Of a stretch of 64,000 nucleotides of DNA, positions 23,861 to 32,005 are shown in pieces. The notes beneath the pieces were generated by a model. It saw nothing but the letters and a program-made list of their open reading frames with translations, was not told the origin of the DNA and searched no databases. The translations under genes were made by a program, and so were the position numbers. The stretch's first letter is position 1. The number at the start of each line of letters is the position of its first letter. The DNA is taken from positions 124,001 to 188,000 of the forward strand of contig NZ_CP095412.1 in assembly GCF_023016265.1 (NCBI RefSeq), read 5' to 3'. Source of the DNA: Blastococcus sp. PRF04-17 (GTDB lineage Bacteria; Actinomycetota; Actinomycetes; Mycobacteriales; Geodermatophilaceae).

Positions 23861-24946
23861 ATGAGTGCCCTGACGGTGAAGGCGCTGACCAAGGCCTTCG
23901 GCACCACCCCGGTCCTCACCGGGGTGGACCTGCACGTGCCCGAGGGCAGCTTCACCGCACTCCTCGGCCCGTCGGGCTGCGGCAAGACGACGCTGCTGCG
24001 CCTGATCGCCGGGTTCGACGACCCCGACTCCGGCACCGTGGCGCTGGGCGACCGCGTGGTGGCGGGCGAGGGCCGCAGCGTCGCCGCGCGGCGCCGCGGC
24101 GTGGGTTTCGTCCCGCAGGAGGGCGGCCTGTTCCCGCACCTCACGGTCGCGGACAACATCAGCTTCGGGCTGCCCCGCCGTCAGCGCCGCGACGGCGGGC
24201 GGGTGCGCGAGCTGCTGCAGCTGGTCGGCCTGGACGCGGTGCTCGCCGACCGTTCGCCGCACCAGCTGTCCGGCGGCCAGCAGCAGCGGGTGGCGTTGGC
24301 CCGGGCCCTGGCGCCCGAGCCGTCGCTGGTGCTGCTGGACGAGCCGTTCTCCTCCCTCGACGCCGGGCTGCGCGAGGAGACCCGGATGGCCGTCTCCGCC
24401 GCGTTCTCCGCGTCGGGCGCGACCGCCGTGCTGGTCACCCACGACCAGGCCGAGGCGCTGTCGATGGCCGACCAGGTCGCGGTGCTCCGCGGCGGCCGGC
24501 TCGTGCAGCTCACCGACCCGCGCACCCTCTACCGCGCCCCGCGCGACCTCGACGTGGCGACCTTCGTCGGCGAGGCGGTCGTGCTCGACGCCGAGGTGCG
24601 CGAGGGGACGGCGCACTGCGTGCTGGGCGCCGTCCCGTGCGAGGGAACGGTCGCCGACGGACCGGCCCGGGTGCTGCTGCGTCCCGAGCAGCTGCGGCTC
24701 TCGGGCGCCGGACCCGGTGCCGGCGTGGTCGCGCGGGTGCGCGGCGTCGACTTCTACGGTCACGACTCCCGGATCTGGCTCGTGCTCCCGGACGGACGCA
24801 GCGTGAGCGCCCGGCTCGACGGTTCCGACCTTCCCTCGGTCGGCGACGACGTCGCCGTGACGGTGCGCGGCACGGCGCTGGCCTTCCCGGCCGGCGTGGG
24901 CGAGGCCGGGAAGGCCAGCGCGGCGCCGCTCCCGACGTCGGCCTGA
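23861..24946 (+). CDS. Fe(III) ABC transporter ATP-binding protein
   Basis: 361 residues. Walker A GPSGCGKTT (about residue 35), Q-loop VPQEGGLFPHLTV, signature LSGGQQQRVALARAL, Walker B LVLLDEPFSSLD and H-loop VLVTHDQAEA. The C-terminal ~110 residues form the TOBE-type regulatory domain seen in FbpC (LLRPEQLRLSG). Begins 55 bp after the permease stop. It drives the ferric iron importer. Confidence 0.92.
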   Translation: MSALTVKALTKAFGTTPVLTGVDLHVPEGSFTALLGPSGCGKTTLLRLIAGFDDPDSGTVALGDRVVAGEGRSVAARRRGVGFVPQEGGLFPHLTVADNISFGLPRRQRRDGGRVRELLQLVGLDAVLADRSPHQLSGGQQQRVALARALAPEPSLVLLDEPFSSLDAGLREETRMAVSAAFSASGATAVLVTHDQAEALSMADQVAVLRGGRLVQLTDPRTLYRAPRDLDVATFVGEAVVLDAEVREGTAHCVLGAVPCEGTVADGPARVLLRPEQLRLSGAGPGAGVVARVRGVDFYGHDSRIWLVLPDGRSVSARLDGSDLPSVGDDVAVTVRGTALAFPAGVGEAGKASAAPLPTSA

Positions 24947-24989
24947 CCGCGCCGACGCACCGCGTCGGGGCCGATGCCCGCCCGCCTCG

Positions 24990-25008
24990 TTAGGGAAGCC
25001 TAAGCTTC
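24990..25008. promoter_or_regulatory. DtxR/IdeR-like iron box overlapping a leaderless promoter
   Basis: TTAGGGAAGCCTAAGCTTC agrees with the 19-bp consensus at 14 positions. TAAGCT inside it could be the -10 element, seven bases before the GTG at 25014; repressor binding would block the promoter. Confidence 0.65.
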
Positions 25009-25013
25009 CTCGC

Positions 25014-25802
25014 GTGGACCTCTTCCTCTTCACGGTGGACCCCGGGTGGGGGCGTGACGTCGTCGCCGCCGGAGCGGCCGGGATCGTCGTCGACTGGGAA
25101 CGCCGGGGCAAGGCCCGCCGGCAGCTGGGGGAGAACACCCAGATCAACGAGGACACCCCCGAGGACCTCGCCCGAATGCGCGCGGCCACCGACGGGCGGC
25201 TGATCTGCCGCATCAACGGATTCGGCCCGTGGACCGCCGCCGAGGTCGACGCCGCCACCGCCCTCGGCGCCGACGAGATCCTGCTGCCGATGGTCCGCAC
25301 GCCCGACGAGGTGGACCGCACCCTCGACCTCGCCGCCGGCCGGTGCGGCGTCGGCATCCTCGTGGAGACGCAGGACGCCGTCGACCGGGCGGCCGCGTTC
25401 GCGCGCCGGCCGCTGTCGCGCCTCTACGTGGGGCTCAACGACCTGCGCATCGACCGCCGCTCCGATCAGCTGTTCCGGCCGCTGGTCGACGGCACCGTCG
25501 ACGCCGTCCGCGCCGAGGTGACGATGCCCTTCGGCGTGGGTGGGCTGACCCTCCCCGGGCGGGGCTTCCCCGTCTCGGCCGGTCTGCTCGCCGCGGAGCT
25601 GGTCCGCCTGCGCGCCGACTTCACCTTCCTGCGGCGCTCGTTCACCGCCGACATGGCCGGTCGCGACCCGTTCACCGAGGTGCCGCGGCTGCTGGAGTCC
25701 ATCGCCGCGCTGCGACGCACCGGGCCCGCCGACGCGGCCGCGCTCCGGTCGCGGTTCGTGACCGCCGCGACCGGGGAGCCGGTCGCGGCGGCGTCGGCGT
25801 GA
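25014..25802 (+). CDS. HpcH/HpaI aldolase-family protein
   Basis: 262 residues, TIM-barrel aldolase/citrate-lyase type. Motifs: GAAGIVVDWERRGKARRQ near the start, ICRINGF (conserved Arg of the active site), ALGADEILLPMVRTPDEVD and GILVETQDAVD (metal-binding Glu), then LYVGLNDLRID (metal-binding Asp/Asn). GTG start five bases after the iron box with no Shine-Dalgarno site, so probably leaderless. First of three overlapping genes with an epimerase and a glycosyltransferase. Substrate unknown; C-C bond formation or cleavage on a keto acid or sugar is expected. Confidence 0.8.
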   Translation: MDLFLFTVDPGWGRDVVAAGAAGIVVDWERRGKARRQLGENTQINEDTPEDLARMRAATDGRLICRINGFGPWTAAEVDAATALGADEILLPMVRTPDEVDRTLDLAAGRCGVGILVETQDAVDRAAAFARRPLSRLYVGLNDLRIDRRSDQLFRPLVDGTVDAVRAEVTMPFGVGGLTLPGRGFPVSAGLLAAELVRLRADFTFLRRSFTADMAGRDPFTEVPRLLESIAALRRTGPADAAALRSRFVTAATGEPVAAASA

Positions 25803-26662
25803 GGGCCCTGGTCACCGGTGCCGGTGGCTTCGTGGGCCGGCACCTCGTGGACCGGCTGACCGCCGACGGATGGGACGTCGTCGGCCTCACCCGCGCCTCG
25901 GTGGACCTCGCCGACCCGGTGGCCGGCGCGGCCGCGGTGCGCGCCGCCGACCCCGACGTGGTCTTCTCCCTGGCCGCCGGCCGCGCCAAGGCGACGGCGG
26001 CCGAGCGGGCGGCGACCACGGCGGTCAACACCAGCCCCTGGCTGGTCGACGCGCTGCCCGACCGGTGCCGCGCGGTGGTCCGCCTCGGCTCGTCCACCGA
26101 GTACGCCGCCTCGGCGCGCCCCCTGACCGAGGACGCCGCCCTCGAGCCGCGCGGCTTCTTCGGCGCGACCAAGGCGGCCGGCTCGGTGCTGCTGCGGGCC
26201 GCTGCCGCCGAGCGGGGCGTGCGGGCTGCCGTCCTGCGCGCCTTCCAGGTCTACGGCCCCGGAGACCACCCGACCCGGCTGGTCCCGGTGGTGCTGTCCG
26301 CGGGCCGCGCCGGCGGCACCGTGCCGCTGCCCGCCCGCATCAGCCGCCGGGACTGGGTCTGGGTGGGCGACGTCGTCGACGCCTGCGTGCGGGCGGCCAC
26401 CGACGACGCGCTCCCGCCCTCGGTGGTCCTCAACATCGGCACCGGCGTCCAGACCAGCACCGAGGAGCTGGTCGACACCGCCGCACGGGTGACCGGCCGG
26501 CCGATCGCCACCCTGGCGGGCGCGCACCCGGGCCGCGACTGGGACACCGCCGACTGGGTCTGCGACCCGACGGCGGCCCGCCGCCTGCTGGGCTGGGCGC
26601 CGACCGTCGACCTCGCCGAGGGGCTGGCGCGGACCTGGGCCGCGGAGGGGATGGCCGCGTGA
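25799..26662 (+). CDS. NAD-dependent epimerase/dehydratase (extended SDR)
   Basis: 287 residues. Rossmann motif TGAGGFVGRHL at the N-terminus, catalytic-type YxxxK replaced in layout by RGFFGATKAAGS (F at the Tyr position, Lys kept), preceded by RLGSSTEYAASARPLTE. Then RAFQVYGPGDHPTRLVP and DWVWVGDVVDACVRA, standard sugar-nucleotide epimerase features. The missing Tyr is notable and the activity may be non-classical. GTG overlaps the aldolase stop (GTGA). Confidence 0.8.
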   Translation: MRALVTGAGGFVGRHLVDRLTADGWDVVGLTRASVDLADPVAGAAAVRAADPDVVFSLAAGRAKATAAERAATTAVNTSPWLVDALPDRCRAVVRLGSSTEYAASARPLTEDAALEPRGFFGATKAAGSVLLRAAAAERGVRAAVLRAFQVYGPGDHPTRLVPVVLSAGRAGGTVPLPARISRRDWVWVGDVVDACVRAATDDALPPSVVLNIGTGVQTSTEELVDTAARVTGRPIATLAGAHPGRDWDTADWVCDPTAARRLLGWAPTVDLAEGLARTWAAEGMAA

Positions 26663-27336
26663 GGGTCGCCGTCGTCGTCCCCGTCCACGGCAACGAGACG
26701 ACGCTGCGGCCGCTGGCCCAGCGGCTGGGCACCGCGCTGGCCGGCCGGGACTGGCGACTGCGGCTGGTCATCGACGCCTCCCCGGACGACAGCGGTGCCG
26801 TTGCCGGCGCGCTGGCCGGTGACGACCACCGCATCGGCGTCACCTGGCTGACGGTGAACGTGGGCCAGCACGCCGCGCTCGCGCACGGCCTGGCCGCCGA
26901 GCCCGAGGCCGATGCCTGGGTGTGCCTGGACGCCGACCTGCAGGACCCGCCCGAGGCCGTGCCGGCGCTGCTCGACCGCCTCGCCGCCGGTGACGTCTCC
27001 GCCGTGTTCGCCGGGCGCCGTGGCCGCTACGAGTCACGGATGCGGCGGCTCACCGGCACCGTGCACCGGCGGGTCGTCGCGCGGCTCACGGGGCTGCCCC
27101 CCGATGCGGGCGCGTTCCTGGCCATGGACGCCGCCGTCCGCGACGCCGTCGTGTCCGCGGTGCGTGACCGGGACGCGCCCAGCGTCGTCCTCGCCGTCGG
27201 CCGGTCGGGTCGTCCGGTGACCAGCCTGCCCGTCGAGCGCGACGTCCGGGCGGAGGGCCGGTCGGCGTGGAGCGGACGCGCGCGGCTGCGGCAGTCCGTG
27301 CGCTCGCTGGTCTGGGCGGTGCGGTCCCGCCGCTGA
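26659..27336 (+). CDS. Family 2 glycosyltransferase (dolichol/polyprenyl-phosphate sugar synthase type)
   Basis: 225 residues, soluble. GT-A start VAVVVPVHGNETTLRPLAQRL, VIDASPDDS, TVNVGQHAALAHGL and the metal/nucleotide motif CLDADLQDPPEAVPALLDRL, the form found in DPM1/ArnC-like enzymes that load a sugar onto a polyprenyl phosphate. No C-terminal membrane helices. GTG start within a GTGA overlap. The convergent PMT-type gene is the natural partner for the next step. Confidence 0.85.
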   Translation: MRVAVVVPVHGNETTLRPLAQRLGTALAGRDWRLRLVIDASPDDSGAVAGALAGDDHRIGVTWLTVNVGQHAALAHGLAAEPEADAWVCLDADLQDPPEAVPALLDRLAAGDVSAVFAGRRGRYESRMRRLTGTVHRRVVARLTGLPPDAGAFLAMDAAVRDAVVSAVRDRDAPSVVLAVGRSGRPVTSLPVERDVRAEGRSAWSGRARLRQSVRSLVWAVRSRR

Positions 27337-27355
27337 CCGGACGGACGCCCGGTCA
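27334..27355. terminator. Hairpin shared by two convergent stop codons
   Basis: TGACCGG (27334-27340) pairs with CCGGTCA (27349-27355). Each arm contains the stop codon of one of the two converging genes. Confidence 0.6.
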
Positions 27356-28789
27356 CCGCTCCCAGAGCTGGAGGACCAGGTGGGTCTTGCTGGCCGAGAA
27401 GTTGTACGCCCGGACCATCTCGAGTCCGGCCGCGCGCATGATCTCGTCGTCGTCCGTGGGCTCGGGCACGTGATCGATCAGCCTGCGGACGAGCCAGACC
27501 CGGTCGGCGTCGGAGGGCGCGTCGTCCGGGGGCAGCACCACGTCGGGGCGCAGCTGCGGCGCCAGCTCCCGCACGAAGTGGTCCAGCCCCAGCGCCGACC
27601 GCTGGTCGGCGGCGACGATCGGCTCGCCGGAGCGGTGCAGTCCGGCCAGCTTCGCGACCAGCTCGTCGGAGCGCTCGCGCGGGCCCCGCTCGGTCATCGG
27701 CATGCTGGCGACGAGCGCGAGGACGAGCAGCAGCGCCCCCGCCGGCCACCGCGCGAGCCGGGGCAGCGCCATCGCTCCCGCCGCGGCGAGCAGGCCCACG
27801 CCCAGCAACCCGACGAGCAGGTACCGCGGCAGGTACACGGGGCGGACGAGCTCGACCAGCACCAGCAGCAGCAGCGGGACCAGCGCCCACGCCGCGGCGA
27901 CGGCCCGCACCCCGCGTGCGCGCACGGCGCCGACCACGGCCAGGACCACGGTGAGGACCAGCAGCGGTGTCCACCTGCCCGCCCAGGCGTCCACGGCCCG
28001 GAACGGCAGGGCGCCGCCGGTGCCGACCAGGTGCTCGGCGTTGCGCCCGCCCGTGCCGTTGAGCAGGTTGACCAGCACCATGCCGGCGGTGGGCAGGGCG
28101 GCGAGGGCACCGGTGAGCACGACGGGCAGCGCCCGGCGGCCGCGCAGCGCCACCGCCGCCACCACGAAGGCGGCCAGCACCGTCGCGGCGTACCAGTGCA
28201 TCAGCCCCATGCCGGCGCCGGCGAGCCCGAAGAGCCACAGGCCCCGCGGGGCCTCCTGCAGCCAGCGGGCCAGGCCGAGGAGCGCGCCGCCGGTGGCCAG
28301 CACGGCGAGCCCGTAGCTGCGCGCCTCGACCGACTGCTCGAGCACCAGCGGGCTCGCCGCCAGCACCAGACCCGCCAGGACGCCGGTCGCGCGTCCGGCC
28401 AGTCGCGCCGTCGCGCGGGTGATCAGCGCCAGCCCACCGGCGGTGGCCAGCAGCGAGAGCACCCGCAGGGACGTGTCGCTGCCGACGCCCGGCAGCGACA
28501 TCCAGCCGTGCACCACGACGTAGTAGGGCGCGTTGTACGACGGAGGAACGGTGGCGAGGTACTCGGTGGTCCCGCGCCCGGAGGCCACCGCCGACACGAT
28601 CTCGGCGAGGGGGAGCCGGGCCACCTCCGCGGTGAACAGCTCGTCGAACCAGAGGCCGTGCCCGGGCCGCAGCAGCAGGTGACCGAGGAACAGGATCAGC
28701 GCGACCGGCAGCAGTTCCAGCGGTGACCAGCGGAGCACCGGCTCCGGCCGGGCGGGGGGTGCCTCCTCCCGGAGGGCGGTCGCGGTCAC
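27353..28789 (-). CDS. Membrane glycosyltransferase of the PMT/ArnT (GT39/GT83-like) type
   Basis: 478 residues, about ten or eleven helices. The GT-C acidic motif is near the N-terminus: GHGLWFDELFTAEVARLPL (adjacent Asp-Glu), followed by SYNAPYYVVVHGWMSLPG and EARSYGLAVLATGGALL. A soluble C-terminal domain follows. These enzymes transfer a polyprenyl-linked sugar to an acceptor outside the membrane. GTG 28789 lies four bases from an iron box, with no Shine-Dalgarno site. It faces the family 2 glycosyltransferase; the two stops are 16 bp apart. Confidence 0.8.
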   Translation of the reverse strand: MTATALREEAPPARPEPVLRWSPLELLPVALILFLGHLLLRPGHGLWFDELFTAEVARLPLAEIVSAVASGRGTTEYLATVPPSYNAPYYVVVHGWMSLPGVGSDTSLRVLSLLATAGGLALITRATARLAGRATGVLAGLVLAASPLVLEQSVEARSYGLAVLATGGALLGLARWLQEAPRGLWLFGLAGAGMGLMHWYAATVLAAFVVAAVALRGRRALPVVLTGALAALPTAGMVLVNLLNGTGGRNAEHLVGTGGALPFRAVDAWAGRWTPLLVLTVVLAVVGAVRARGVRAVAAAWALVPLLLLVLVELVRPVYLPRYLLVGLLGVGLLAAAGAMALPRLARWPAGALLLVLALVASMPMTERGPRERSDELVAKLAGLHRSGEPIVAADQRSALGLDHFVRELAPQLRPDVVLPPDDAPSDADRVWLVRRLIDHVPEPTDDDEIMRAAGLEMVRAYNFSASKTHLVLQLWER

Positions 28790-28793
28790 GCTC

Positions 28794-28812
28794 GAAGGTT
28801 AGGCGAGCCTTG
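28794..28812. promoter_or_regulatory. DtxR/IdeR-like iron box of the PMT-type gene
   Basis: Read on the minus strand, CAAGGCTCGCCTAACCTTC agrees with the consensus at about 13 of 19 positions. TAACCT would be the -10. The distance to the start codon matches that at 24990. Confidence 0.6.
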
Positions 28813-28813
28813 G

Positions 28814-29314
28814 TCAGTCGTCGGGGAGGACCTGCTTCTTGTGCGCCCGCTGCCAGAACGGCACGGCGATCCACCAGTAGGCGAGCAGGGCCCCGATGAC
28901 GCCCGCCGTCGTCCAGGCCATGGTCCGCGTGAACAGGACGTCGACGACGAGCAGCACCGCGGCGGTGACCGCGACGGCCAGCGTGCACAGGCCGAGGAAC
29001 GCCGACCGGTTGGCCCGGTGCAGCAGCCCCTCCTTGTCGGCCTGCCGGAACAGCACGCGGTGCTGGGCCGCGGGCGCGATGAGCAGCGCGGTGGTGACCG
29101 CGGCCGCGACGAGGGCGACGAAGTAGACGTTCCGCTGGAAGGCGGTGGTCCGGTCGACCGTCTCCTGGAACGGGACGATCAGCAGGAAGGCGAACAGGAA
29201 CTGCACGCCGGGCAGGGCGACGCGCAGCTCGTTGAGCAGCTCGATGAGCTCGCGGTCGACCCGTTCCTTGCGGGTCTCACCGTCCCGGTGGCCCCTCGCG
29301 GCGCTCTGGCTCAT
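28814..29314 (-). CDS. DUF6328-like four-helix membrane protein
   Basis: 166 residues. RVDRELIELLNELRVALPGVQFLFAFLL at the start is the family pattern, then helices near VYFVALVAAAVTTALLIA, FLGLCTLAVAVTAAVLLVV and WTTAGVIGALLAYWWIAVPF with a charged loop (QHRVLFRQADKEGLLHR). Function unknown. ATG 29314 chosen; an upstream ATG at 29395 would run through the palindrome at 29373-29400. Confidence 0.75.
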   Translation of the reverse strand: MSQSAARGHRDGETRKERVDRELIELLNELRVALPGVQFLFAFLLIVPFQETVDRTTAFQRNVYFVALVAAAVTTALLIAPAAQHRVLFRQADKEGLLHRANRSAFLGLCTLAVAVTAAVLLVVDVLFTRTMAWTTAGVIGALLAYWWIAVPFWQRAHKKQVLPDD

Positions 29315-29372
29315 GTCCGAATGGTGCCCGTCCGGCCCCGTCCGTGACCCCCGGCGACGCGATCCGGTGACC

Positions 29373-29400
29373 CCGACATGTCGACACGTCGACATGTCGG
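29373..29400. promoter_or_regulatory. GTCGAC-type perfect inverted repeat
   Basis: CCGACATGTCGAC (29373-29385) and GTCGACATGTCGG (29388-29400) are exact complements around AC. It lies 59-86 bp upstream of the DUF6328-like start and resembles the element at 11492-11523. Confidence 0.65.
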
Positions 29401-29407
29401 CCGTGCG

Positions 29408-29776
29408 TCACAGTCCGAGCGCCACCTCGGCCTGGTCGACCAGCTGGTAGTGGCCCACGGCCCAGAAGGCCACTCCGGCGGCCGCGAGCCCGCCGACGGT
29501 GACCGCGGCCGAGCTCACCGGGTGCTGCTTGGCGTGCCGCCAGGCGTCCTGCGCCTTCCGCTTGAACGTCGCGAAGAAGCGGGCGGCCCACTGGAACTCG
29601 CTGGACCAGATCCACAGGCCGATCAGCACGGGTGGGATGGTCAGCGGGCCGGGCAGGGCGGTCAGCGCGAGCCCCAGCATCACGAACAGGAGGCCGGCGA
29701 CGAAGACCGCGATCCGCCAGGGCAGGAGCAGGCTGGCGTTGGCGTGCACGCGTTCGCGGAACGACCCCGGCTTCAC
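29408..29776 (-). CDS. PGPGW-type small membrane protein
   Basis: 122 residues. ALTALPGPLTIPPVLIGLWIWSSEF carries the PGP...G.W motif of the family. Helices near the N-terminus (IAVFVAGLLFVMLGLALTAL), mid-protein and at VTVGGLAAAGVAFWAVGHYQL. A basic amphipathic helix lies between (ARFFATFKRKAQDAWRHAK). GTG start. Function unknown. Confidence 0.75.
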   Translation of the reverse strand: MKPGSFRERVHANASLLLPWRIAVFVAGLLFVMLGLALTALPGPLTIPPVLIGLWIWSSEFQWAARFFATFKRKAQDAWRHAKQHPVSSAAVTVGGLAAAGVAFWAVGHYQLVDQAEVALGL

Positions 29777-29867
29777 CGGCCGCGGCTGGCCGAGGCCGTC
29801 GCTGCAGTCGGGGCAGCGGGTGGCCCCCGGGAGTGGCGGTCGGACCGGGTGCCGGGGTCGACCGAGG

Positions 29868-30413
29868 TCACGCGGACACGCCCTCGAGGACCTCGGAGGC
29901 GCGCTGCTGCTCGCCGGCGTAGGAGCTGACGGCGACCAGTGCGCCGGTCAGGGCGGGGATGACCCACTGCAGCGTGTCGAGCTGCTGCTGTGCGGCGGCG
30001 ACGTCGGGAGCGGTCACCCGGGCCCGCTTGCTCGGCTTGGTGCCACGCTTCGAGGGCGGGTTCTCGGCGGCGGAGACCCGCTGGCCGAGGACCCGGCTGT
30101 AGGCGGTGGCGCCGAGGGCGGCCGCGGTCAGCAGCGTCTTGAGGGTCGACATCGCCGCCACGCCCTGCTGCTGGGCGACGCGCGCCTTGTTGGCGCGGAG
30201 CTGGCCGATGCTGCCGACCAGGTGCGCGCCGATGGCCGCGGCGTTGACCGGCGTCCAGCGGTCCCAGCCCGCGTTGGCGACGCGGCCGGTGGCCGAGTCG
30301 CTGCTGGCCTCGCCGGCGGCGGCGTTGAGGGCGACGGCGTTGGCGAGCGTGCCACCGAACCATGCCGAGAGGCCCAGGTCGTGGAGCGTGCGGGAGAGGG
30401 TGGCGCGGGCCAT
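29868..30413 (-). CDS. Hypothetical membrane protein
   Basis: 181 residues. Hydrophobic stretches at LGLSAWFGGTLANAVAL, LKTLLTAAALGATAYSRVLG and VIPALTGALVAVSSYAG, with a basic Lys/Arg/Pro-rich loop (ENPPSKRGTKPSKRARV). ATG 30413 precedes MARATLSRTLHDLG; upstream sequence is Pro/Arg-rich and unlikely to be coding. I do not recognise a family with confidence. Confidence 0.65.
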   Translation of the reverse strand: MARATLSRTLHDLGLSAWFGGTLANAVALNAAAGEASSDSATGRVANAGWDRWTPVNAAAIGAHLVGSIGQLRANKARVAQQQGVAAMSTLKTLLTAAALGATAYSRVLGQRVSAAENPPSKRGTKPSKRARVTAPDVAAAQQQLDTLQWVIPALTGALVAVSSYAGEQQRASEVLEGVSA

Positions 30414-30507
30414 GGCGTACTCCTGGTCGGGTCGGGGATCGGGGTGGGGGATCGGCCCCGCCCCTACCCGCCGCCACCCGTCGGCATACCAGTTGTGCGC
30501 AACGGGA

Positions 30508-30777
30508 TCAGGTGCCGTAGCGCAGCGCCGCCCGTTCCCGAGCCTTGGCGGCCTCGACCTCCCGGTCCTTGGGCGGAGCGGTGGTGACCAGCGCCTCCAG
30601 TAGCCGGGCCGACGCGGCGGCCACCTCCGCCACCGCGCGGTCGAAGGCCTCGGCGTTGGCCCGCGACGGCTTGGTGGTCCCGCTGATCTTGCGCACGTAC
30701 TGCAGGGCCGCGGCCTGGATCTCGTCGTCCGTCGTCGGCGGCTCGAAGTTGGCCAGCGGTCGGATGTTGCGGCACAT
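30508..30777 (-). CDS. DUF2277 protein
   Basis: 89 residues. It starts MCRNIRPLANFEPPTTDDEI and continues QAAALQYVRKISGTTKPSRANAEAFDRAVAEV, the entire DUF2277 signature. Small helical cytoplasmic protein of unknown function, common in actinobacteria. Confidence 0.9.
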   Translation of the reverse strand: MCRNIRPLANFEPPTTDDEIQAAALQYVRKISGTTKPSRANAEAFDRAVAEVAAASARLLEALVTTAPPKDREVEAAKARERAALRYGT

Positions 30778-30806
30778 GCCGGCGAGCGTATGCCCGCCGG
30801 CACGGC

Positions 30807-31457
30807 TCAGACCTCGAAGCCGGCGCGGTCCACCTTCCGGTGGTAGCGGTCGCCGAGCTTGCCGCCGAGCACGGCACCGAGCAACGTGACCACCAGGATC
30901 GCCACCAGCGTGATGATGCCGGCGGTGGTCGCGGTGCCCTCGTCGACCGGGATGCGCGGGAGGTTCAGCTGCGAGAGCACGTTGTACTGCGCGCCGAGGA
31001 TGACCCCGGCCGCGGCCAGCACGAGTACGACGACCAGGCCGATCAGCCAGGTCGCGACGCCCTGCCGGGCCCCGTCGAACCGGGCCATGCGGCCGGCGAC
31101 GTACCCGCCGGCCAGGTAGGCGAGGAACAGGATCACGAGGACGGCGATGCCGCCCCCGATGCCGAGGGTCTCGGCCTGCTCGGCGGCCTCGTCGGCGGTG
31201 TCGACGTTCTGCGCGAGGCCGAGCGCGACGCCGGCCGCCGAGGCCAGCGCGATCAGCAGGACCGCCAGGCCGTTGGCCGACAGCCAGCCGAAGAACGCCG
31301 CGCCCCACTTGATGCCGCCGAAGCGGGCGCGCTGGGCCGCGACCGCGTCGCGCCCGGCGCCACGGGTGACCGTCGCGCCGTCGGTGCGAGGGGTGTCCAT
31401 CCGGACCGTCGGGTCGCGGCGGGTGGAGTCGTCCGGGGTGTGGTCGTGGTGGGCCAT
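30807..31457 (-). CDS. Hypothetical five-helix membrane protein
   Basis: 216 residues. His/Asp-rich N-terminus (MAHHDHTPDDSTRRD), then helices at AAFFGWLSANGLAVLLIAL, IGGGIAVLVILFLAYLAGGY, VATWLIGLVVVLVLAAAGV and TLVAILVVTLLGAVLGGKL, in the manner of YrzE/DUF3792-like proteins. AAGGAGG is directly upstream of the ATG. The role is unknown. Confidence 0.75.
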   Translation of the reverse strand: MAHHDHTPDDSTRRDPTVRMDTPRTDGATVTRGAGRDAVAAQRARFGGIKWGAAFFGWLSANGLAVLLIALASAAGVALGLAQNVDTADEAAEQAETLGIGGGIAVLVILFLAYLAGGYVAGRMARFDGARQGVATWLIGLVVVLVLAAAGVILGAQYNVLSQLNLPRIPVDEGTATTAGIITLVAILVVTLLGAVLGGKLGDRYHRKVDRAGFEV

Positions 31458-31573
31458 GTGGGCCTCCTTCTGCGGCGGAGCGCGGTGATCCCCCTGGCTG
31501 GCTGGGGAGTGGATTCCCGACCGCTGTCAGGGCAAACGACCGGTGCGGCACGTCGCCCGGACGGGGGAACGCG

Positions 31574-31975
31574 GTGACGGTGCTGCTCGTGGACGCCGCG
31601 AACGTCGTCGGCACCCGCCCCGACGGCTGGTGGCGGGACCGCGCCGGAGCGGCCGGCCGGCTGCTGGCCGGGCTCGCTGCGCTCCGCGGGCGACGTCTCG
31701 TGGCGGCGGACCGCACCGAGTTCGTGTGCAGCGAGGTGGTGGCGGTCCTCGAGGGCCGGGCGCGCGGGGCCACCGGTCCGGCGGGGGTGCGAGTCCTGCG
31801 CGCCGAGGGCAGCGGCGACGACGCGCTCGCCGCGGAGGCGCTTCGCCTCACCGGCCTCGGCCGCGAACTGCTCGTGGTCACCGCCGATCGCGCACTGCGC
31901 GGGCGCCTGCCGGCCGGCACGGCGGTGGCCGGCCCGGGCTGGCTGCGGGACCTGCTCGACGAACCGTCCGCATGA
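31574..31975 (+). CDS. NYN/PIN-like putative nuclease domain protein
   Basis: 133 residues. VLLVDAANVVGTRPDGWWRD at the N-terminus gives the first acidic residue and Asn of the NYN domain; SGDDALAAEALRL and LLVVTADRALRGRL give the other acidic positions of a PIN-like metal site. Single domain. GGGGGAA lies before the GTG at 31574. Probably an RNase or tRNA-processing-like enzyme; the target is unknown. Confidence 0.75.
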   Translation: MTVLLVDAANVVGTRPDGWWRDRAGAAGRLLAGLAALRGRRLVAADRTEFVCSEVVAVLEGRARGATGPAGVRVLRAEGSGDDALAAEALRLTGLGRELLVVTADRALRGRLPAGTAVAGPGWLRDLLDEPSA

Positions 31976-32005
31976 GGTCGCGCCCCGCCGGGTAGCGGGC
32001 GATCC

